Shown in pieces: positions 14,142 through 20,595 of a DNA stretch of 20,767 bases (within the stretch, counting starts at the first letter, position 1; each line of letters begins with the position of its first letter). A program made the position numbers and the translations under genes. The stretch spans positions 1-20,767 of IMG/VR virus record IMGVR_UViG_3300025649_000017; one strand, 5' to 3'. The notes beneath the pieces were generated by a model, which worked only from the letters and a program-made list of their open reading frames with translations, was not told the origin of the DNA and did no database searches. Source of the DNA: a virus.

Positions 14142-15197
14142 TTAGTTTTTCTTTTTGAGTTTGAGTATGGTGTTGATGTAGGCGTTGAAGCGGCGCTTGG
14201 TCTTGGCATCGTCCAAAATAGGGACCACTGAGCCAGAACTCCAACCGTATTCGATACCCGAGTAATATCCAATAAAACCATACGCTAAAGCCATGGACAT
14301 TTCTGGGTCAGATTGTGACAGACCTGCGCTGACGGCATCCGCTGGAAGTTTAGTCCACCAAGCACCAAACACGTTTAAACCACCGATAGGCTTAGCAATG
14401 TATTTTTCCAATGCGTAAGACGCATTCTTTAAGATGTCCTTCTTGTTTTTGTTGTATTCTGGAACATCTAGAAGGGGGATCATGGTGAACAACCAAGCTC
14501 TGAATGTTGCGATGTCCTCTTTGAATGTCGCCTTCAACGCCTTGTCGATATAGGTTGAACCCTTGGTCACCGCCACATGTTCAGGACTGATAAGTTCCCA
14601 GAGCCTATCTCCCTTGCGTTGGAACGTCAGACGTTTCTCCTTATCGGCTGAGTTGCCGAAGCCTTGAAAGCTTTCTACATTTTGGCCAAATTGCCAATGG
14701 CCAATGGCAATATAAGCTTTCAGTTGGCGGGCTCGCTCTTCGGACACGAACTTGTTTATAGGTAGGAAGTATGTCTCAGGCCCCAAGGGTGTCCGCGTAA
14801 CGATCTCATGGCGACCCGAGTTGGAAAAGCTAAGGCCTGAGGGCAACCACTTGCGGAGACACCCATACCAAGAGGTTGCGAAGCCGTGGCTCGCGTTGTG
14901 AATTGTGACTGTCTCATTACCGTCTGGTAAACGACGCCACACAATAGGAGCACTCTTGGCCACCTCAGCCTTTGTTGATATGATGGGGTCCGTCTCGCCC
15001 CAGTAGGCCACATCATCAATGAAGCCATAGTCCATGAGTGCATAGGTGTTGGCGCTGATCTTGTTGATTCTCTTCTGCTTGTTGGAGCGTGAACCTATAG
15101 GGCGCACGTCCTGTTCCAAGGTGTTATACTTGCTGACCACAGGCTTGATGCTGTTGTATAGTTTCTCCACCTCATCGAAAGTGTTCAAATAACCCAT
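14142..15197 (-). CDS. Hypothetical phage protein, 351 residues
   Basis: The ATG at 15197 has AGGAGAAATACA upstream. Nothing in the sequence gives a known family. It contains RRLPDGNETVTIHNASHG and TSWYGCLRKWLPSGL near residues 88-125, then FLPINKFVSEERARQLKAYI and a tryptophan- and glycine-rich C-terminal half (GGLNVFGAWWTKLP, GYYSGIEYGWSSGS). It ends with a lysine-rich tail. It is soluble by appearance. A GGTT tetranucleotide tract lies 26 bases upstream of its start and could tune expression. Confidence 0.6.
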   Translation of the reverse strand: MGYLNTFDEVEKLYNSIKPVVSKYNTLEQDVRPIGSRSNKQKRINKISANTYALMDYGFIDDVAYWGETDPIISTKAEVAKSAPIVWRRLPDGNETVTIHNASHGFATSWYGCLRKWLPSGLSFSNSGRHEIVTRTPLGPETYFLPINKFVSEERARQLKAYIAIGHWQFGQNVESFQGFGNSADKEKRLTFQRKGDRLWELISPEHVAVTKGSTYIDKALKATFKEDIATFRAWLFTMIPLLDVPEYNKNKKDILKNASYALEKYIAKPIGGLNVFGAWWTKLPADAVSAGLSQSDPEMSMALAYGFIGYYSGIEYGWSSGSVVPILDDAKTKRRFNAYINTILKLKKKN

Positions 15198-15208
15198 TGT
15201 ATTTCTCC

Positions 15209-15252
15209 TAAGTAAGTAAGTCGGTTGGTTGGTTGGTTGGTTGGTTGGTTGG
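15209..15252. repeat. Tetranucleotide repeats (TAAG)3 and (GGTT)7.5
   Basis: The + strand shows TAAG three times at 15209-15220, then GGTT seven full times plus GG at 15223-15252. The tract fills most of the 58-base gap between two genes and ends just before the ribosome-binding site of the 15197 gene. On the transcript it is read as repeated CCAA then ACTT. Confidence 0.95.
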
Positions 15253-15255
15253 CTG

Positions 15256-15663
15256 TTAAAAATTCACGGATACCGAGCGTTCAACAACCACGTTACTGTA
15301 TATAATCTCCATCATGTCTGTGTCGTCGTCGTTTTCATAGGTGTCCTCTTCCTCGATGTCGGCGGTATCCTCGCCGATACGTGTCTTGTGGAAGACAAAA
15401 GGAAAGCCTCGCTCTTCGTGGAAAGTCTGCATGAGCTCTCCAAGGTATTCCATCCCGCTCACGTCCTCGTAACCATCATACCATTTGCTAGCCCCCGACT
15501 CGAAGTAGAGCACGGGGTGCCCCTTAGAGCTGGCCTGCTTCCAGTCATCTGCGAGGTTATGCGCCTGCACGCGCGTGTCCATCAGATAGACTGCCCACAC
15601 CTCGTCGAACTGCTCCTTGTTCTTGAACCCTGCAACGAGGGCAACTTGACTTCTGTATCCCAT
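15256..15663 (-). CDS. Acidic hypothetical phage protein (MGYRS family type)
   Basis: 135 residues. The ATG at 15663 has AAAGGAGTCCTGAT upstream. The start MGYRSQVALVAGF is typical of a phage family beginning MGYRSxV. Residues 20-60 are helical, with WAVYLMDTRVQAHNLADDW; then VLYFESGASKWYDGYEDV suggests a compact alpha/beta fold. Residues 98-118 are almost all acidic (EDTADIEEEDTYENDDD), which could mimic DNA or bind a basic partner; that is inference. No catalytic motif was seen. Confidence 0.65.
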   Translation of the reverse strand: MGYRSQVALVAGFKNKEQFDEVWAVYLMDTRVQAHNLADDWKQASSKGHPVLYFESGASKWYDGYEDVSGMEYLGELMQTFHEERGFPFVFHKTRIGEDTADIEEEDTYENDDDTDMMEIIYSNVVVERSVSVNF

Positions 15664-15664
15664 A

Positions 15665-15730
15665 TCAGGACTCCTTTGTTGTAATTTGACGTAAGGTCAG
15701 AGAATACTCCTTGGGGTATACCTTGGACAT
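15665..15730 (-). CDS. Possible 21-residue peptide between the VWA and MGYRS genes
   Basis: The ATG at 15730 shares one base with the stop of the VWA gene (TGATG) and has GGGAGG eight bases upstream. The stop at 15665-15667 falls one base before the next ATG. It encodes MSKVYPKEYSLTLRQITTKE plus S. The junctions are exactly those of the other small genes, but at this length coding cannot be proved. Confidence 0.4.
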   Translation of the reverse strand: MSKVYPKEYSLTLRQITTKES

Positions 15731-16926
15731 CACAAGTCCCTCCCGTTGATGTGCACGGTCTTACCGCAGTCAGGTGACGCTGACTTGTTGTCGAGTATTG
15801 TCCAGAGCACAGGTGCAGACCATGATCCCCATCTGCCAAACACGTAACCATCTGTCAGAACGATCACTGCCTGAGGTTTGATACCCTCAGCGGTTAGGTA
15901 GTCGCTAACACAGTTGACGTCTGTGCCACCGCCACCGCGCGGCTTTGTTGACTGCACCAGTGTATCAAGCTCATGCGTCTCATAGCGCTCGTCACCCACA
16001 ACCTCGTTACCCCAGTATAGGAGCCGCACAGCCTCGGGGTGGACAGTATCGGCGATACCCTTGACCTCGCTAAGGAAGTCAGCAAGCTCGGTGTCACCAA
16101 TGGAACCTGACGTGTCGATAGCAATCACAAGCTCACCCACCTGTTCAGATATTCCGCTCGGCATGTAGACGCCTGAGCTGATGAAGCGACGGTTGGGTCT
16201 GCGCCATGTTGAATAGTCGCTACCTGCACAGGTTGTCTGGATGAACTCACGCAACACCTCGCGCCAATCAACCTGAGCCTCCATGAGATCCTGTAGGTCA
16301 CGAGACACATCTGCACCTGTCTTACCTGCCATGAGAGCGCCTTGGCGAATTGCCTCGTCAAGCTCACGCGCAAGCTCCTGCTTTTCTTCTGCTGTGAACT
16401 CTTTGGCTCCGTCCCAATCGTGCTCATCGAAGCCAGTTCCCCCGCCAGAACCAGCGCCGCCGTTCTTCTCCATATCGTCCTTTAGGTCGTTGTAGACTCG
16501 TGCGCTGTCCCACTCTGCATACTTCTGGTCATAACATCCCCTCTCCAACGCACCTGTCATAGTGGCAAAGCCATCGCTGTTGTCGTGCTTGATCTTGTGG
16601 TTGATCACATAGTCGCACGCCATGTTCGCAAGCTGCGGGTTCTCGTCGTATAGATGGCGCCAAGTGTGGAGGTGTTGATAGAGCTTGTGATACACCTCGT
16701 GCAGAACCAAGAAGCGCAACTCGGGATCGTTGAGTGAGTCAACAAAGGCACGGCCATACCTTTCGTCGCGACCATTGGTGCAAGCGGTCGGCACAGTGTC
16801 GTCAACTGTGCGATCTCCGATCATCAAGACACCTGCCAGCGCAACGTAACGTGGGTTTGACATGATGGATACAACAGCCTTGGACAGACGTTGCTCGGTG
16901 GATAGTGATTGTCCCATAGCTAACAT
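15730..16926 (-). CDS. DUF2201-like protein: HExxH metallopeptidase-like region plus VWA domain
   Basis: 398 residues. The N-terminal region has VLHEVYHKLYQHLH with HExxH at 76-80 and a further H at 85, then ANMACDYVINH (100-110), the layout of the putative metallopeptidase region of DUF2201-type proteins. A G-rich acidic linker (156-175) follows. The VWA domain starts at VIAIDTSGSIG, where D271, S273 and S275 form the MIDAS site; T335 in GGGGTDV and D359 in LTDG complete it. VWA proteins of this kind partner with MoxR AAA+ ATPases, here encoded just upstream in the same direction. It may be a substrate adaptor or metal-dependent effector. The ATG at 16926 has AAGGATAACAAGTC before it and overlaps the previous stop. 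Confidence 0.83.
   Translation of the reverse strand: MLAMGQSLSTEQRLSKAVVSIMSNPRYVALAGVLMIGDRTVDDTVPTACTNGRDERYGRAFVDSLNDPELRFLVLHEVYHKLYQHLHTWRHLYDENPQLANMACDYVINHKIKHDNSDGFATMTGALERGCYDQKYAEWDSARVYNDLKDDMEKNGGAGSGGGTGFDEHDWDGAKEFTAEEKQELARELDEAIRQGALMAGKTGADVSRDLQDLMEAQVDWREVLREFIQTTCAGSDYSTWRRPNRRFISSGVYMPSGISEQVGELVIAIDTSGSIGDTELADFLSEVKGIADTVHPEAVRLLYWGNEVVGDERYETHELDTLVQSTKPRGGGGTDVNCVSDYLTAEGIKPQAVIVLTDGYVFGRWGSWSAPVLWTILDNKSASPDCGKTVHINGRDL
15893..15909. promoter_or_regulatory. Palindromic site 2, GTTAG-N7-CTAAC
   Basis: An exact 5-7-5 palindrome inside the VWA gene, after the MIDAS threonine, where it encodes V-S-D-Y-L-T. Same family as the other sites. Confidence 0.7.
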
Positions 16927-17258
16927 GACTTGTTATCCTTATAAATTTTGTTCTGCACTTGGCGCAGTAGTTTGATAGTGCCCACAGAGGGGCGGACGGG
17001 ATCAAGAGTCCAGTTATCCGTGCCATAGGCATACGGATAGTTCCCGACCCAGACCCGTGTGTCACCCACAAGCAGCACAAACTTTGACCCGCGATCATCC
17101 TCGGAGAACATGTTGAGGTATATGGCGGTTCTGATAAACCTGTCCCGGTGGGGACAGTATGGGTAATTCATCCAGAAGTTCCCGGGGGTAAACGCCCGCT
17201 GCAAAAACTCCCACCATCGCGGAGGAGGGGTGTATGTTTTAGCTCGCTCGCTGAACAT
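16920..17258 (-). CDS. Hypothetical phage protein, 112 residues, aromatic-rich
   Basis: The ATG at 17258 is preceded by AAGGAGCCTGAGTT. The product is rich in W, Y, F and P (PPPRWWEFLQRAF, NFWMNYPYCPHRDR) with a beta-like core (KFVLLVGDTRVWVGNYPYAY) and a helical basic end. No family is recognised. It overlaps the end of the preceding small gene by about 90 bases in another frame and the VWA start by 7 bases. Being wedged between MoxR and VWA genes, it may be part of that machine, which is inference from position only. Confidence 0.6.
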   Translation of the reverse strand: MFSERAKTYTPPPRWWEFLQRAFTPGNFWMNYPYCPHRDRFIRTAIYLNMFSEDDRGSKFVLLVGDTRVWVGNYPYAYGTDNWTLDPVRPSVGTIKLLRQVQNKIYKDNKSC

Positions 17259-17422
17259 AACTCAGGCTCCTTGTTTATGGTCGTGACCTCGGCATTGAGC
17301 GCCCCGACTGTGGCTGTGAACTCTCGACGGGCCTCAGCGGCGGCGTCGGCAGGGTCGGCCGCCGTAACGCGAATGACGCGTGAGACTAAACCCTCGACGG
17401 TAACGTAGTATCGCTTCATCAT
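17168..17422 (-). CDS. Small protein with an apparently extended C-terminus
   Basis: 84 residues; the ATG at 17422 overlaps the MoxR stop (ATGA), with a second ATG three bases later. Residues 2-55 (KRYYVTVEGLVSRVIRVTAA, DAAAEARREFTATVGAL, EVTTI) look like a compact beta-alpha-beta fold seen in small phage proteins. The last 30 residues are read across the start of the next gene and are low quality (LLRDGGSFCSGRLPPGTSG), suggesting that the original stop was lost. Function is unknown. Confidence 0.55.
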   Translation of the reverse strand: MMKRYYVTVEGLVSRVIRVTAADPADAAAEARREFTATVGALNAEVTTINKEPELCSASELKHTPLLRDGGSFCSGRLPPGTSG

Positions 17423-18513
17423 TTCTTGTCTGATCCAAAGAGGTAGTTGTTTTCCATTGCCCACGACGTGAAAAGCTTGTTGGTCATAATCATAGCGGCC
17501 TTGTTATAACGTGGTGAACGCACGCCGTTGGCGAACAATCCCTGAGCCTCAGCATCAAGGCGCCTCATGTATTTCATCCATGCGTCTACCCAGTCTTTGT
17601 CGATTGTAGACAACGTGCGATACACAACCATGCACACCGCCGCGGCGCTGTCGGGAACCTTGGCATTCTCTGGGTCATCCTTGATAGACTGCAAACTTGG
17701 AAGCTGGTCCGCCAACTTGATGAAAGCCATGAGATCCAGCGCGGCGCGATCACCGATTGTTCCCATGAGGGAGGCAGTCAGGGTCTGATCATCAAAGCTG
17801 GCACGCTCGTGGATGATGTCTGATGCTGCGTGAAGCGAACGAGGTGTAACAAAGGCAGCGCGCTGCTGCTTGGGGTGGAAGATATACGGATTGCTGTCAG
17901 GGTCTTTGATCTCCTCGAAGGATGCGAACAGGTGTGGGTTGTCTTTGACCCAGCCCAAGAGTGAGTGGTCGATACTGTTGTTGATACCCCAGTCAATCCA
18001 AGACATGTGATCTGTCTTGCGAACCTGAACAACAGTCATGCGGTTGCGAGCATGGGGAGGGAGCAGATCACCCACACCCTCGGCCCCTTTGTTTGTCGTA
18101 GCAAACACGATGCTGTCAGGGTGTAGTGAGTAACTACCAATCTTGCGCTCCAAGATAACACGCAACATGGCGTTCTTCACAGCTGGGTTGGCCTTACCGA
18201 ACTCGTCAATCATAAGGATGATCGGGCCTTCAAGGTGAACACCCAGCTCCTCATTGGGAAGGAAGCGAACGAAGCCCTGCTCGTCCATACTCTGCATGGA
18301 TGGGACTGTGATGTCACCGAGGTCTTTGGTGGTGCAGTCGAAGTAGCACTTGCTGTGCGTTGGCAACATGTCGCCCAAGGTGTGAATGGTAGATGATTTG
18401 CCGTTACCCATGTCACCCTGCATGAGGACTGTGCGCGTTTTACCCACCGCTTTGATAAGCGACACACACTGCTCGAGGTCGAGGGCATACATCTGTTGTG
18501 CTGAATTGGACAT
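17419..18513 (-). CDS. MoxR-type AAA+ ATPase (CobS-like)
   Basis: 364 residues. Walker A GDMGNGKSS (33-41), Walker B IILMIDE (98-104), sensor 1 region FATTN (137-141) and a candidate arginine finger in HARNRM (154-159) define an AAA+ module of the MoxR/CobS group. The C-terminal half is helical lid and an undefined extension. MoxR ATPases act as chaperone-like remodelers with VWA partners; a VWA/metallopeptidase-like gene follows two genes later. Cobaltochelatase CobS is the alternative name such phage genes receive, but no CobN is in this window and the VWA neighbour here carries HExxH. The ATG at 18513 has GGAGACGACCA upstream; a promoter and operator lie just before it. Confidence 0.85.
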   Translation of the reverse strand: MSNSAQQMYALDLEQCVSLIKAVGKTRTVLMQGDMGNGKSSTIHTLGDMLPTHSKCYFDCTTKDLGDITVPSMQSMDEQGFVRFLPNEELGVHLEGPIILMIDEFGKANPAVKNAMLRVILERKIGSYSLHPDSIVFATTNKGAEGVGDLLPPHARNRMTVVQVRKTDHMSWIDWGINNSIDHSLLGWVKDNPHLFASFEEIKDPDSNPYIFHPKQQRAAFVTPRSLHAASDIIHERASFDDQTLTASLMGTIGDRAALDLMAFIKLADQLPSLQSIKDDPENAKVPDSAAAVCMVVYRTLSTIDKDWVDAWMKYMRRLDAEAQGLFANGVRSPRYNKAAMIMTNKLFTSWAMENNYLFGSDKK

Positions 18514-18541
18514 TGGTCGTCTCCTGTGTAAGTATATAAAT

Positions 18542-18558
18542 GTTAGTCAGTAACTAAC
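18542..18558. promoter_or_regulatory. Palindromic site 3, GTTAG-N7-CTAAC
   Basis: An exact palindrome in the leader between the 18599-18627 promoter and the MoxR ATG, about 40 bases downstream of the predicted transcription start. A bound regulator here could block transcription, or the RNA hairpin could act on translation. Confidence 0.8.
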
Positions 18559-18567
18559 GGGCTGGTT

Positions 18568-18595
18568 ATATGTGAGACTGTGTAACCTCACATAT
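18568..18595. promoter_or_regulatory. Inverted repeat at the predicted 5' end of the MoxR transcript
   Basis: Nine-base perfect arms, ATATGTGAG (18568-18576) and CTCACATAT (18587-18595), flank ten bases. The predicted transcription start (near 18592) falls in the right arm, so this is either an operator overlapping the start or a hairpin at the very 5' end of the message. Confidence 0.65.
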
Positions 18596-18598
18596 CTA

Positions 18599-18627
18599 TT
18601 TGTATCAGAACGTGACTAATAAGTCAA
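18599..18627 (-). promoter_or_regulatory. sigma70-type promoter for the MoxR-VWA genes
   Basis: Read leftward: -35 TTGACT (18627-18622), 17 bases, -10 TACAAA (18604-18599). The spacer and -10 carry CGTTCTGATAC, shared with the 5601-5629 promoter. It lies directly after the DUF6948-like stop. Confidence 0.65.
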
Positions 18628-18638
18628 CTGATCTTGGG

Positions 18639-18944
18639 CTACTCTGGTTCCGCCACGGCTGCGCCTTCGATGGTGGCTTGCGCCATACCATGTGTCGGGA
18701 TGATTTCGCAGATACCAAGAACATATAGATCGGGCAGTGTCTCAGTGATCTTTGACTTCTCGTGCTTGATGCCGAAGATTGCAATCTCTGACAGCGAGAT
18801 ACCCTTGCCACCCGTATGCCACAGCCACAAGCGCCGCGAGTTTTGCAGGTGGGCTGTTGATCCATCAATGCTGCAAAGTGTGCCGTAGTGGACGCCTGAG
18901 TCTACAGAACGAACGATAACTTTCTCTCCGATTGGGTATTGCAT
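18639..18944 (-). CDS. DUF6948-like small phage protein
   Basis: 101 residues. It contains GEKVIVRSVDSGVHYGTLCS (6-25), HLQNSRRLWLWHTGGKGISL (32-51) and CEIIPTHGMAQATIE (78-92). This order, V-R-x(4)-G-V-H-x-G-T-L, then R-R-x-W-x-W, then E-I-I-P-x(4)-A, is the pattern I associate with DUF6948, a small beta-rich phage family without known activity. The ATG at 18944 has AAAGGATAAAGACA upstream. It lies between the DUF3150-like gene and the MoxR promoter. Confidence 0.7.
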   Translation of the reverse strand: MQYPIGEKVIVRSVDSGVHYGTLCSIDGSTAHLQNSRRLWLWHTGGKGISLSEIAIFGIKHEKSKITETLPDLYVLGICEIIPTHGMAQATIEGAAVAEPE

Positions 18945-18967
18945 TGTCTTTATCCTTTGTTGGTTGT

Positions 18968-19915
18968 TCAGATGTTCAAGCTAGGCAGAGCAGCAATGGC
19001 CGCGTCCACCTTGCGTTTAGTCTCGATGCGCAGATGGTTATCCGCTCTCAGCCCGTCGGGTGTGACACCACTCAGTGCACTCTCCAACTGATCTGCCATT
19101 GCTGACATCTGGCTGTCGTTGTTGATGTTGCATGAGCGGAGAAGCCCAATCATGTCAGCAACATTTGATACTAGAGCCCCGTGAAATATCTTGCGATCTG
19201 CGATGTCCGTGTAGTCCAAGCGCTCTGACATGTGAGCCAGCGCCCCATACACCCTGTTCCAGATACTCTTGATGGCGTTGTTATACTGGTCCGCGTATAA
19301 CTTCTCGTAGTCTCGGCGCAGCTCAGCGGCGGCATCATTGCCAACGTCGATGCGAAAGTCACCTGCGTCTGGCAGTGGGAGATAGTTGAGGTGAAACCCG
19401 AACTTGGCTTGAAGTGACTCGGGCGTTGGGTAGTCGTCGATGTTGAACAAGTTACCGAGCTTCACTTGCGACCGTGCAACCTCGTAGCTGTAGCTTGTTA
19501 GGAACACACTAACGAGAGTGTTGAACTCACCAATGGCGGCGCTCATACGCTCGTTGTATTTAAAATAGAAGGTCGTCGGCAACAAGCGCAGACCACTGTT
19601 GGACCACGGCATTGTCATCTCTGTGTGGATAGTCCTCGCTGAGTTGATGAAGTTCTGAATGTCCTTGAGCTCTTTGGAGTTACCCAAGAGCTTCTTTGTG
19701 ACGCTGGCCACACCCGCCTCGGCTTGGCTCGATGTTGTGATCTCTCCAGATGCTGCCCGATCCTTCTTTCGGCCAGACCAATTTGAGATGTTCAGCTCGA
19801 CCAGCATGGCGGAAGAACTAATCGACGGCACACTGCGAATTGTGGGGGCTGAGTGAACCAATGTTAGCGTGTCGCTAACCTCGTTTACCGCGTTTACTGT
19901 GTTTGAAGTCGTCAT
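18968..19915 (-). CDS. DUF3150-like protein, probable partner of the MoxR/VWA set
   Basis: 315 residues. The ATG at 19915 has AGGAGACAGACG upstream; an in-frame ATG at 19948 lacks a site. The body is helical: VTKKLLGNSKELKDIQNFIN (about 77-96), PWSNSGLRLLPTTFYFKYNE, FGFHLNYLPLPDAGDFRIDV, DYEKLYADQYNNAIKSIWNR, then a C-terminal helix set. The long segment with KYNERMSAAIGEF and P-x-PDAGDF fits DUF3150, a family that in other phages and plasmids sits with MoxR-type ATPases and VWA proteins. No catalytic residues are known. Two GTTAG-N7-CTAAC palindromes lie inside the gene (19497-19513 and 19863-19879) and another in its leader. The family assignment is from memory of the pattern and needs a profile search. 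Confidence 0.6.
   Translation of the reverse strand: MTTSNTVNAVNEVSDTLTLVHSAPTIRSVPSISSSAMLVELNISNWSGRKKDRAASGEITTSSQAEAGVASVTKKLLGNSKELKDIQNFINSARTIHTEMTMPWSNSGLRLLPTTFYFKYNERMSAAIGEFNTLVSVFLTSYSYEVARSQVKLGNLFNIDDYPTPESLQAKFGFHLNYLPLPDAGDFRIDVGNDAAAELRRDYEKLYADQYNNAIKSIWNRVYGALAHMSERLDYTDIADRKIFHGALVSNVADMIGLLRSCNINNDSQMSAMADQLESALSGVTPDGLRADNHLRIETKRKVDAAIAALPSLNI
19497..19513. promoter_or_regulatory. Palindromic site 4, GTTAG-N7-CTAAC
   Basis: An exact copy inside the DUF3150-like gene, encoding V-S-V-F-L-T. The half-site sequence is identical to the other copies; the centre (GAACACA on +) is unrelated. Confidence 0.65.
19863..19879. promoter_or_regulatory. Palindromic site 5, GTTAG-N7-CTAAC
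   Basis: An exact copy 36 bases downstream of the DUF3150-like ATG, encoding V-S-D-T-L-T. Arms extend to seven bases (GTTAGCG and CGCTAAC). Twelve bases before it (AACGAG...) match site 1 closely. Confidence 0.7.
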
Positions 19916-19979
19916 CGTCTGTCTCCTGTGAGTGTTTAGTTGTATCATTTAGTGATTGTGAGTAGTTGTTTTTTCTAAG

Positions 19980-19996
19980 GTTAGCGATAACCTAAC
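19980..19996. promoter_or_regulatory. Palindromic site 6, GTTAG-N7-CTAAC
   Basis: An intergenic copy between the 19999 gene stop and the DUF3150-like start, with arms extended to eight bases (AAGGTTAG and CTAACCTT, 19977-19999). Well placed to act as an operator for the gene at 19915. Confidence 0.8.
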
Positions 19997-19998
19997 CT

Positions 19999-20310
19999 TC
20001 ACGTCCCTTCGTATTCGTCTACGCAGAATATCTCTGTGTCTCCGATAGGTTGCCCGTCGAAGTGTTGCACGTGGTTGATCTGGTGGAATGGACGCTTACC
20101 GTGTGTGAATTGATATAGCCCGTTCAACCTTTCTCGTGTCGTTGGTGTGCCCCATCCCGCAAGTGTTGCGTATGTCTTACCGTCATCTGCACGGAATGCG
20201 ATGACGTGTCCAAACAGCTTGAGCTCTTTTCCGTCTGTCTCTGTGTTCTTGAGCTTGCGTGATTCACCATTGATGAATGCCATCACGACTTCCTTTGTAA
20301 CCTGTCTCAT
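19999..20310 (-). CDS. Small phage protein of the TTxERLNGL type
   Basis: 103 residues. The ATG at 20310 has AAGGAGAGAAGT upstream; a GTG at 20334 lies inside the operator and was rejected. The pattern RQVTKEVVMAFINGESRKLK, NTETDGKELKLFGHVIAFR and WGTPTTRERLNGL is a common small phage family: a helix with A-F-x-N-G, beta strands with L-x-G, and a T-T-x-E-R-L-N-G-L helix. No function is known; many examples sit in early regions. It follows the glycine-rich gene across palindromic site 7. Confidence 0.75.
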   Translation of the reverse strand: MRQVTKEVVMAFINGESRKLKNTETDGKELKLFGHVIAFRADDGKTYATLAGWGTPTTRERLNGLYQFTHGKRPFHQINHVQHFDGQPIGDTEIFCVDEYEGT

Positions 20311-20322
20311 ACTTCTCTCCTT

Positions 20323-20339
20323 GTTAGTGGTCACCTAAC
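20323..20339. promoter_or_regulatory. Palindromic site 7, GTTAG-N7-CTAAC
   Basis: The right arm contains the TAG stop of the glycine-rich gene, and the left arm runs straight into the AAGGAGA ribosome-binding site of the next gene. Site 8 has the same arrangement. Confidence 0.8.
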
Positions 20340-20583
20340 CGAATCCGCTGCCGTCGCCCTCGCCCTCGCCGTTGGCGCTACCTCGACCGTCGCCTCCGCC
20401 CCAACCTCCACCGTTGCCGAAGCCTCGACCGTTGGCGTTACCGCGACCGCTACCTCGACCGTCGCCGCTGCCGTCGCCGCTGCCGTTGGCGTTACCGCTA
20501 CCTCGACCGTTACCTCGACCGCTGCCGTAACCGCGACCGCTACCGCGACCGCGACCGCGACCGTCTCCTACGTCTTTGTCCAT
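20335..20583 (-). CDS. Glycine-rich low-complexity protein, 82 residues
   Basis: The ATG at 20583 has AAGGAGAACGAC upstream; a GTG at 20607 lies in the operator and was rejected. After MDKDVGDGRG the protein alternates glycine with R, S, N, D, Y, F, W, A or E for its whole length, for example GRGRGSGRGYGSGRGN. Nearly every second residue is G, so it is disordered and, in its first half, RG-rich like RNA-binding or condensate-forming tails. The DNA is made of repeating six-base codon pairs that can expand or contract. Clear start and stop signals support translation. It could bind nucleic acid or coat a surface; no family is recognised. Confidence 0.65.
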   Translation of the reverse strand: MDKDVGDGRGRGRGSGRGYGSGRGNGRGSGNANGSGDGSGDGRGSGRGNANGRGFGNGGGWGGGDGRGSANGEGEGDGSGFG

Positions 20584-20595
20584 GTCGTTCTCCTT

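Noticed and set aside
14128-14244. Longer start for the 279-residue protein at 14244
   Set aside because: The extension overlaps the neighbouring gene by about 100 bases, has odd histidine- and glutamine-rich composition, and the ATG at 14127 has GAGG upstream.
18571-18592. TGTGA and TCACA half-sites suggesting a CRP site
   Set aside because: The spacing between half-sites is 12 bases, whereas CRP sites use six.
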